Source of the DNA: Selenomonadaceae bacterium
Lineage (GTDB): Bacteria; Bacillota; Negativicutes; Selenomonadales; Selenomonadaceae
Assembly: GCA_017527075.1 (NCBI GenBank)
Contig: JAFXQM010000012.1
Coordinates: forward strand, 1 to 64,000
DNA: 64,000 nt
Direction: 5' to 3'
Positions 55,401 to 64,000 of the stretch are shown one piece after another. Position 1 is the first letter of the stretch, and every line of letters begins with the position of its first letter. The notes under the pieces were generated by a model. The model did no database searches, had not been told where the DNA came from, and saw only the letters and a list, made by a program, of their open reading frames with translations. Position numbers and translations under genes: made by a program.

Positions 55401-55521
55401 GACCGCCAACGCGTTCGAAGAGGACAAAGAGAACGCGCGCAAGGCCGGCATGGATGACCACCTCGCCAAGCCGCTCGACATTCCCAAGCTGCTGGAGACT
55501 TTGCATAAGTATCTGAAGTAA
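52441..55521 (+). CDS. Hybrid sensor histidine kinase with two receiver domains
   Basis: A 1,026-residue membrane sensor. Order: membrane helix (about 12-33), an extracytoplasmic sensor region of Cache type (about 45-290), a second helix (about 305-322), a coiled coil, a PAS-like region (about 365-490), HisKA with SHDIRTPMNAIIGF (phospho-acceptor His526), HATPase (NVLINILSNAVKYT, GLGMSK, GTGLGMS), receiver 1 (VVDDD, VDWLMPDQNG, LTAYD) and receiver 2 (VEDIEVNREI, LMDVQMPTMNG, MTANA). No Hpt or DNA-binding output is present, so phosphate probably passes to a partner. Start: ATG 52441 or GTG 52420, neither with a strong ribosome site. The ligand is unknown; polysaccharide genes follow. Confidence 0.92.
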   Translation: MAEKNSKESKRTISTAIVGGAIIAVLLILSTVWISQRGQSGTNDAVQSVSEMYLRELTARREQGIASRIRDCVDNMKTALKLLTPNDLQNVETLSAYLGRLRTIHGVKQFGLVDANGNIFTPEGRVQNRDEYFFIGARVAETKIFTYNLSAKNKSVAVVVPVENLSFQGVSIKSCFVQADVQDLLKEILMQTTTSGITFFNIYYKDGESLTDSVLGNFAGGTNLIDTLDGATFDAGYSKEQVKFDFENARGGMASFTFEGEKSLLYYRPVQNTGWILSYLIRENKIEDKISAVNSDLRGDAIIQILLTIAAMVFVFYQIISESRENQRLLHRKNLSETESRVKREEMEEKFRLQTQLLSEERRRRRQSEMIQALTADYRLVYHLNLDSDEAVCYRVAPEITELLKRRQSDVVKFQAAMESYVRNYVAPNDREELLNFIKPENIRARLRDEEIISHRYVMYRFGEEHFMMLRVARIDDGLHAVGVGFANVDEQTRESLARNRELTEALAQAQHANASKTTFLSNMSHDIRTPMNAIIGFTSMALRHFENRNQVKDSLEKVLASSNHLLGLINDILDMSRIESGRVEVAEQECNLSDLIHNLIHIIQPQVTAKQQKFHIDAFKVKNEDVYADQLKINQVLINILSNAVKYTPSTGSIFFRISQHESKIPGYAKYEFRIKDNGLGMSKEFLKHVFDAFEREETSTKSGIQGTGLGMSITKKMVELMGGEIFVESEKDKGSEFTVTLDLRLQQNVKPIPIQELKNLRALVVDDDFNTCESVTTMLKQMGMRSEWTTSPREAVFRAGRALDDDPFSAYIVDWLMPDQNGIETVRQIRRVVGDTAPVIILTAYDYSDIEQEAKAAGVTTFCTKPLFMSDLKNALSRAISGRDENSNAQDDLASTDFSGKRVLLVEDIEVNREIAKAILMEIGLDVEDASDGSDAVQMFKNAPPNHYDIILMDVQMPTMNGYDATRNIRALSRKDAHTVPIVAMTANAFEEDKENARKAGMDDHLAKPLDIPKLLETLHKYLK

Positions 55522-55603
55522 AGCTTTAAGCTGTAAGCTTTGAGCTTTAAGGGGCGACGAAAATTTTTTCCTTAAAGCTTAAAGCTCGAAGCTCGAAGCT
55601 GAA
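55522..55603. repeat. Octamer-type repeat hairpin after the histidine kinase gene
   Basis: AAGCTTTA/AAGCTGTA/AAGCTTTG units directly follow the stop codon; GCTTTAAGG pairs with CCTTAAAGC across a 17-base loop, and further CGAAGCT units run toward the next gene. Confidence 0.75.
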
Positions 55604-55619
55604 ACCGGAGGCGAAAATT

Positions 55620-57101
55620 TTGTTCATCCCGCGAATTTTACTTTGCGGCAACGTGAAAAATTTTTCGGGCTTGAAAGTTCAAATCGTCGGGAAAATTTCT
55701 TTCAGGGGGGCTGCCGAGCGCGGAGAATTCATCGTGCCGACCAACGCTGCCGCCGCCGACAATTTCAAACTCGCGGAAGGTTCCTTCCGAATTTTTTTTA
55801 ACGGGGAAGAAATTTCCGTCGACGCGCTGAGAAATTTTTTGGACGGCGCGGCGGATTATATTGTCATCGAAAGCCACGACGAATATCTTTTCCGTTTCCG
55901 AGAGCTTTACGCGCTTGGGCTGGTTGACCGAGTCATCACCGTGCCCACGCTCCTCAATTACGCGTCGGAAAATTTTTTCGCGCTCAACAACGCCGTGCAA
56001 ATTTTCAATCTGATTCGCGGGCTGCGTGTCCTCGACGTCGACGCCTTCTTCGACAGGAACGATTATTACATGTTCCCCGACCTCAATCACAAAATCGCGG
56101 GCGTCGTCGAAGGTTGGCATCATTTTTACGCGGAAACTTTTTCCTCGCTCGACGAGTGTCGCTTCAGATTTTTCGACGCCGTCTTGCTGACCAAAGAACG
56201 TTCGCCCGAAGAATTTGTCGACGCGCTGATTGAGACCGACGCCCTTGCCGAAAATATTTTTGCGTTCGTCAGGAAAAATTCCGCGCTCGAAAAATTTTTG
56301 TCCGCCAACGAAAATTCTTTTGAAAAAATTATCCGCTTCCCCGCCGTCAACGGGGCTTGGCTCCTCATAAAAAAATTTGTCCGCGACGATTTTAAAATTT
56401 ACGTCGTGACTCACAAGGACGCAAAACTTTCCGCGCTGCCCGACGGTTACGAAATTATTCACGCCGGCCACGCGCAAGCCGAAAAATTTTTCGGATACCT
56501 CGGCGACGACACCGGCTCCAATATCAGCCGCCTAAACCTTCAGCTCAACGAGATAACCGCGCTTTATTGGATTTGGAAAAACACGCGCCAAGATTTTGTC
56601 GGCTTCGTCCATTACCGCAGATTTTTTTCGACCGACGGGAAAAATTTTCTGTCGACGACCGAGGCGCGAGAAATTCTCCGCGAACACGACATCATCGTCA
56701 ACGGCTGCGAGTTCGGGTACATTTCTTTGCGCGACTGGAAGACAATGCTCAGCGGTCACGCGCTCGCCGAACACGTCCTTGCCACGCTCAGAAAATTTGT
56801 CGCGCTTCGTCAGCCCGATTATCTTGCCGCCTTCGACCGAGTGAACAACAGCTTCGGCGTTTTTTGTTACGAAATTTTCGTGACGCGCCGCGAAATTTTC
56901 AACGCCTACTGCGAATGGCTTTTCTCGTTTATAATCGACGCGACGGAAGAAATTTTGGCGATGACCGACATTGCCGGCGACGACGACCCGCGGATTTATC
57001 GGGCGGTAAGTTTCGCGGCAGAGCACTTGATGACCGTTTGGCTGATTAAAAATCGTTTGAAGATTAAAACCTTGCCGATTATCTTCCGCGACGATGTGTG
57101 A
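55620..57101 (+). CDS. DUF4422 protein, first of a tandem pair
   Basis: A 493-residue protein. The C-terminal half (about 255-440) is a DUF4422 domain, found in capsule and exopolysaccharide glycosyltransferases: IYVVTHKDAKLSALPDGYEI, GDDTGSNISRLN, NEITALYWIWKNT and GFVHYRRFFS. The N-terminal half (about 1-250; MFIPRILLCGNVKNFSGLKV...) is not recognised and is shared only with the next gene here. No membrane helix or signal peptide, so cytosolic. TTG 55620 has GGAGG ten bases upstream. Probably adds a sugar during surface polysaccharide synthesis; donor and acceptor unknown. Confidence 0.82.
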   Translation: MFIPRILLCGNVKNFSGLKVQIVGKISFRGAAERGEFIVPTNAAAADNFKLAEGSFRIFFNGEEISVDALRNFLDGAADYIVIESHDEYLFRFRELYALGLVDRVITVPTLLNYASENFFALNNAVQIFNLIRGLRVLDVDAFFDRNDYYMFPDLNHKIAGVVEGWHHFYAETFSSLDECRFRFFDAVLLTKERSPEEFVDALIETDALAENIFAFVRKNSALEKFLSANENSFEKIIRFPAVNGAWLLIKKFVRDDFKIYVVTHKDAKLSALPDGYEIIHAGHAQAEKFFGYLGDDTGSNISRLNLQLNEITALYWIWKNTRQDFVGFVHYRRFFSTDGKNFLSTTEAREILREHDIIVNGCEFGYISLRDWKTMLSGHALAEHVLATLRKFVALRQPDYLAAFDRVNNSFGVFCYEIFVTRREIFNAYCEWLFSFIIDATEEILAMTDIAGDDDPRIYRAVSFAAEHLMTVWLIKNRLKIKTLPIIFRDDV

Positions 57102-57111
57102 GGTGAAAACT

Positions 57112-58626
57112 TTGTTTATCCCGCGAATTTTGCTTTGCGGCGACGAGAAAAATTTTTCGGGCTTGAAAGTTCAAATCGTCGGGAAAATTTCTTTCAGAGG
57201 GGCTGCCGAGCGCGACGAAGTTTTTCTCTTCCGAACGTTGGAGGATTTGGATAAGTTGCCCTTCGACGAGAAGAGCTTCCAAATTTTTTTGGACGGGGAA
57301 GAAATTTCCGTCGGCGCGCTGAAAAAAATTTTGGACGGCGCGGCGGATTACATTGTCTTCGACGATAAAAACGAATTGATTTGCCGCTTCAATGAGCTGT
57401 ATCGCCTCGGACTGCAGGACAGATTCCTCACGCGCGAAACCCTCACGACTTACGCGGCGGAAAATTTTTACTCGCCGCAAAACGTGATGAAACTCGGTGA
57501 ACTCCTCAGCGCGCTGAAAATTTTTCGGCTGCTGGACGCGGACACTTTCATCGCGAAGAATGATTTGGTTTACGTCAACTTCCCGACCGTGGAGCTTGAG
57601 GCCGTCGATGAAAAATTTTTCGCGAAAAAATTTCCCGTCGTCGAAAATCTTTACGGAAAAATTTATTCGTCGCTCGCCGCGTGCCGACTCAAAAGTTTCG
57701 ACGCCGTCCTGCTGACCAAAGAACGTTCGCCCGAAGAATTTGTCGACGCGCTGATTGAGACCGACGCCCTTGCCGAAAATATTTTTGCATTCGTCAGGAA
57801 AAGTTCCGCGCTCGAAAAATTTTTGGCGGCGCACGAAAATTCTTTTGAAAAAATTTCGCGCTTCCCTGCCGTCAACGGGGTTTGGCTCCTCATTAAAAAA
57901 TTTGTCCGCGACGATTTTAAAATTTACGTCGTCACGCACAAGGACGCAAAACTTTCGACGCTGCCCGACGGTTACGAAATTATTCACGCCGGCCACGCTC
58001 AAGCGCAAAAAAAATTCGGATACCTCGGCGACGATTCGGGCTCCAACATCAGCCGCCTGAACCGCTACTTGAACGAGATAACCGCGCTTTATTGGATTTG
58101 GAAAAACACGGCGCACGCGATTGTCGGGCTGTGCCATTACCGCAGGTTTTTCACGGCGGACGGCGAAAATTTTTTGACGGAGGCTCAAGCCCGCGAACTG
58201 TTGCGCGGCTGCGACGTGATTGTCGTCAAAGAAAATTTCTTCGCGCTCACTCAGCACGAGCTCAAGTCATTGGTTTGCGGCGGCGACCTCAACGCTTTTG
58301 TCGAAAAAATTTTCCGCGAACACATCAGCCGCAAGCAACCCGATTATCTCGACGCGTTCGATTACATCTCGAACAGCCGCGCCGAGTTCATGTACGAAAT
58401 GTTTATCACGCGACGGAAAATTTTCGACGCTTACTGCGAATGGCTCTTCTCATTCGTGCTTGACGTGACGGAGGAGGTGCTCGCGCGGACGAATCTCGCC
58501 GCGATTGACAACCCGCGGAAGTATCGCGCAGTCGGTCTCGTCTGCGAAAGGTTGATGACCGTTTGGCTCGCGAAAAAAAATTTGCGGCTCAAATCTTTGC
58601 CCGTCATCTTCCGCGAAAACGTTTGA
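57112..58626 (+). CDS. DUF4422 protein, second of a tandem pair
   Basis: A 504-residue paralogue of the preceding gene. The first 30 residues and the stretch from LLTKERSPEEFVDALIETDA through the DUF4422 domain are almost identical; the segment in between and the last 100 residues have diverged. Start by homology is TTG 57112 (MFIPRILLCG), with GAGGTGA overlapping the stop codon of the first copy; the open frame from ATG 57094 adds six residues. The conserved HYRRFF and GDDSGSNISRLN motifs remain. A likely duplication with specialisation of the acceptor or N-terminal region. Confidence 0.82.
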   Translation: MFIPRILLCGDEKNFSGLKVQIVGKISFRGAAERDEVFLFRTLEDLDKLPFDEKSFQIFLDGEEISVGALKKILDGAADYIVFDDKNELICRFNELYRLGLQDRFLTRETLTTYAAENFYSPQNVMKLGELLSALKIFRLLDADTFIAKNDLVYVNFPTVELEAVDEKFFAKKFPVVENLYGKIYSSLAACRLKSFDAVLLTKERSPEEFVDALIETDALAENIFAFVRKSSALEKFLAAHENSFEKISRFPAVNGVWLLIKKFVRDDFKIYVVTHKDAKLSTLPDGYEIIHAGHAQAQKKFGYLGDDSGSNISRLNRYLNEITALYWIWKNTAHAIVGLCHYRRFFTADGENFLTEAQARELLRGCDVIVVKENFFALTQHELKSLVCGGDLNAFVEKIFREHISRKQPDYLDAFDYISNSRAEFMYEMFITRRKIFDAYCEWLFSFVLDVTEEVLARTNLAAIDNPRKYRAVGLVCERLMTVWLAKKNLRLKSLPVIFRENV

Positions 58627-58654
58627 AGAAAATTTTTAAGGAGTGATTTTTTTC

Positions 58655-59479
58655 ATGGACGTATCCAAAATTTCAAATCGAAAATTTAAGAGCCGTGAAG
58701 AGTGGGGCAATGCGCTCGGTGCTCTGTACGAGGAAGATAAAGCGGAGTACACTCGCCAGCGCGGGAATGATGAGCAGTTTCCAATCGTCGAAGAGGATCA
58801 GTGGGTGTTTTTGGAAGACTGCGTGCAAAAATCGGGATGGATTGGCGATTACTTTTTCCAAGACATGTGGGCGGCGCGAGAAATTTATCGCTCGAATGTT
58901 AAGCGCGTTTACGATATCGGCTCGCGCGTTGACGGATACATTGCGCACCTTTTGAGCATGGAAGTTTCCGTCACGTTGCTGGACATTCGCCCTTCGCCGG
59001 GAAAAGTCGAAGGCGTTGATTTCATCCAAGCCAACGCAACTGATTTGAGCAACATCCCCGACGATTCGATTGAAACTTTTTCGTCACTCTGCGCGCTCGA
59101 ACATTTCGGGCTCGGTCGTTACGGTGACCCGATTGATTACAACGGCTGGAAAAAATCTTTGCACGCGATGAAACGCAAACTCAAAGCCGGCGGCACGCTT
59201 TACCTGTCCGTGCCCGTCGGAAACGAAGAGCGCGTTCAATTCAATGCGCACAGAATTTTCAAGCCGATGACAATCATCAAAGAGCTTGCGCCTGAACTGA
59301 CGCTTCACGAGTTCAGTTACGTTGATGTTCCGAACACGCGGATTGCCACTTGCTTGAAGGGAACTTTCAACGCCGATATTTTGGAATATGTGACGGCAAC
59401 TCAGCTCGGAAAAATGCGGACGGGTTTGTTTACGTTCAAGAAAAATTTATCCACACTCCCGTCATCTTTGACGCGCTGA
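58655..59479 (+). CDS. DUF268-type SAM-dependent methyltransferase-like protein
   Basis: A 274-residue class I methyltransferase fold. The SAM-binding glycine motif is VYDIGSRVDGYIAHLL, the acidic end of strand 2 is LLDIRP, and the later motif includes ANATDLSNIPDDSIETFSSL. The DUF268 signature LEHFGLGRYGDPIDYNGW and the SVPVGNEERVQFNAHRIF segment are present. ATG 58655 is placed after AAGGAGTGA; the frame is open from 58643. It follows the two DUF4422 genes closely, so methylation of a polysaccharide sugar or chain end is a fair guess. Confidence 0.85.
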   Translation: MDVSKISNRKFKSREEWGNALGALYEEDKAEYTRQRGNDEQFPIVEEDQWVFLEDCVQKSGWIGDYFFQDMWAAREIYRSNVKRVYDIGSRVDGYIAHLLSMEVSVTLLDIRPSPGKVEGVDFIQANATDLSNIPDDSIETFSSLCALEHFGLGRYGDPIDYNGWKKSLHAMKRKLKAGGTLYLSVPVGNEERVQFNAHRIFKPMTIIKELAPELTLHEFSYVDVPNTRIATCLKGTFNADILEYVTATQLGKMRTGLFTFKKNLSTLPSSLTR

Positions 59480-59504
59480 AAAATTTTTACACGGTGGTGA
59501 TTTG

Positions 59505-60641
59505 ATGGCCGGCATTCAGAAAAGGGAACTCGGTCAAACCGAACGAAAAAAATTTTGGACGAACGACATGGAGGCGATTATCGCCATAACGCTCGTGCTG
59601 GTGATTCTCGGCACGATTAACGTTTTCAGCTCCAGTTTCATCTTCGCGGAGGCGGAATTCGATACGCCGTATTTTTTCCTGAAGCGTCACGCCCTTAACG
59701 TGTTCATCGGGCTGATTGCGTTCGGCGTGTGCCTGCACTTCGATTATCACGTGTGGCGGCGGTGGATTGTGGTCGTGCTCGGCTTGACGATTCTGGCGTT
59801 GATTGCGGTGTTAATCGTCGGACCCGTCGTCAACGGCGCGCGCAGATGGCTGCCGCTGGTCGTCGTCCAATTTCAGCCGGCGGAGTTGGCAAAACTCGTC
59901 GCGATAATGATTGCCGCCGCTTACATTTCCAACAAGATAAAACTTCAGCGGCGACTCAATCTTTTGTCGGTGCAGGCGTTGATTATCGTCTTGATGTTCG
60001 TGCTGACGGAGCTGGAGCCGGACATGGGCACGGGCTGCATCATCTTGGGCATACCGATGTTGATGCTGGTGATTTCGGGGCTGGACAAGCGCGACGTTTT
60101 AAAATTGGCGGGCGTGGGGCTGGCGGGCGTCACGGCACTCATCATCAAGGAGCCGTATCGCCTCGAACGACTGAAGATAACTTATGACCCGTGGTCGGAC
60201 GCACAGAATTACGGTTATCAAACGGTGCAGTCGCTGTCGGCGATTGGCTCTGGAGAGTTGACGGGCATGGGGCTCGGCGTGGGCGTCAGCAAGTACGATT
60301 ACCTGCCCGAAGCTCACACGGATTTTGCGTTCGCGATTTTCTGTCAGGAGAACGGATTCCTCGGCGCGATATTTGTGTTCATGTTGTTCGCGGCGTTCGC
60401 GGTTTACGCGGCGCGAATTGCCAACAAGGCAAAGGACGAGTACGGACAAATTCTTTCCATGGGCATAATGATTTTGGTCGTCGGGCAGGCGATTGCCAAC
60501 TTGCTCATGGTCGGCGGCATGATTCCCGTCGTCGGAGTCCCGTTGCCGTTCATCAGTTACGGCGGCACCTCGCTCATCATAACCATGGCGGCGATTGGAA
60601 TTTTGGCGAACATCGGCAAGCAGGGCGACAAGAGCAGTTAA
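59505..60641 (+). CDS. FtsW/RodA/SpoVE family (SEDS) peptidoglycan polymerase
   Basis: A 378-residue SEDS protein with ten membrane helices, the lipid II glycosyltransferase that works with a class B penicillin-binding protein in cell division or elongation. Motifs: GARRWLPLVVVQFQPAELAK with the ELEPDMGTG loop, NYGYQTVQSLSAIGSGELTG, KYDYLPEAHTDFAFAI, and the closing PVVGVPLPFISYGGTSLI. The K-x-x-YLPE-x-HTDF form is closer to FtsW/SpoVE than to RodA. ATG 59505 has GGTGGTGA upstream; TTG 59502 also possible. No penicillin-binding protein gene lies next to it. Confidence 0.9.
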   Translation: MAGIQKRELGQTERKKFWTNDMEAIIAITLVLVILGTINVFSSSFIFAEAEFDTPYFFLKRHALNVFIGLIAFGVCLHFDYHVWRRWIVVVLGLTILALIAVLIVGPVVNGARRWLPLVVVQFQPAELAKLVAIMIAAAYISNKIKLQRRLNLLSVQALIIVLMFVLTELEPDMGTGCIILGIPMLMLVISGLDKRDVLKLAGVGLAGVTALIIKEPYRLERLKITYDPWSDAQNYGYQTVQSLSAIGSGELTGMGLGVGVSKYDYLPEAHTDFAFAIFCQENGFLGAIFVFMLFAAFAVYAARIANKAKDEYGQILSMGIMILVVGQAIANLLMVGGMIPVVGVPLPFISYGGTSLIITMAAIGILANIGKQGDKSS

Positions 60642-60648
60642 AGCTTTC

Positions 60649-60676
60649 CAAAAAAAAAAAAGCCCCGCGCGGGGGC
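60649..60676 (-). terminator. Terminator of ligA
   Basis: Minus-strand reading: GCCCCCGCGCGGGGC followed by twelve T. On the plus strand it has no U run, so it serves the minus-strand transcript only. Confidence 0.8.
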
Positions 60677-60689
60677 AGTGGTCGCTTAT

Positions 60690-60785
60690 AAAATCTTCGC
60701 GGCACGGAAAAATCTTCGCGGCACGGAAAAATCTTCGCAGCACGGAAAAATCTTCGCGGCTGAAAAAATCTTCGCGGCACGGAAA
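60690..60785. repeat. 19-bp tandem repeat downstream of ligA
   Basis: Five copies of AAAAATCTTCGCGGCACGG with small changes (one has CAGC for CGGC, one is shortened). It lies between the ligA stop codon and its terminator, so it would be in the 3' untranslated region. Confidence 0.85.
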
Positions 60786-60794
60786 AAAATTTTT

Positions 60795-64000
<3,206 letters not shown>

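Overview
The window reads as chromosomal DNA of a diderm Firmicute, most likely a Negativicute of the Selenomonadales. This is inferred from the Firmicute-type rny–ymdB order, TTG/GTG starts with strong AGGAGG-type ribosome sites, Firmicute-type TTGaca/TATAAT promoters, a futalosine-pathway gene (mqnA) and very large RTX-like proteins of the kind exported through an outer membrane. No tRNA, rRNA, CRISPR array, integrase or transposase gene was seen. The base composition is GC-rich, yet coding DNA is full of AAAAATTTTT tracts, mostly Lys-Phe and Lys-Ile-Phe codons.

Layout. 1–7.3 kb: the end of one RTX-like gene and a complete one of about 2,200 residues with an embedded metallopeptidase motif. 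7.3–9.6 kb: tyrA and aroF (minus strand), separated by a dispersed structured repeat. 9.6–14.6 kb: a secreted LPP20-like protein, a FlK-like thioesterase, then rny, a small conserved gene and ymdB. 14.6–15.5 kb: no conventional gene, but an array of three promoter–sRNA units and two tiny hydrophobic peptides, read here as type I toxin–antitoxin cassettes. 15.5–25.4 kb: uvrC, an acyltransferase/CapA/SGNH fusion, a HIT protein, a DUF6056-like membrane protein, a sirtuin, metQ, sufD, a carbonic anhydrase and a small acidic protein. 25.6–32.6 kb: a second giant RTX-like gene with perfectly periodic 264-bp repeats. 32.7–38.1 kb: carA–carB followed by two tandem brnT/brnA modules. 38.1–49.4 kb: comEC, an SHMT-like protein lacking its PLP lysine, a GntP-type permease, guaA, mqnA plus a membrane protein, a third hydrophobic mini-peptide gene and a YjiH-family protein. 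49.5–52.3 kb: a UbiA (frameshifted)–HAD–GT87 operon, apparently for polyprenyl-linked sugar chemistry. 52.4–64 kb: a hybrid histidine kinase, two tandem DUF4422 proteins, a DUF268 methyltransferase, an FtsW-type SEDS protein, ligA and the 3' part of pcrA.

The genes fall into housekeeping groups (aromatic amino acids, pyrimidine/arginine and GMP synthesis, DNA repair, RNA decay, cell-wall growth) and envelope or surface groups (RTX-like proteins, polysaccharide enzymes, membrane glycosyltransferases). Small genetic elements are scattered among them: type I-like and type II toxin–antitoxin cassettes, at least four copies of a structured repeat of about 260 bp, and octamer-based hairpins placed right after stop codons. 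Two of the cassettes (upstream of uvrC, downstream of carB) have been duplicated together with a sliver of the adjacent housekeeping gene.

The most interesting items are the sRNA/mini-peptide array at 14.59–15.50 kb, the covarying hairpin repeat, the SHMT-like protein with Asp in place of the Schiff-base lysine, and the in-frame stop near the start of the first complete RTX-like gene.
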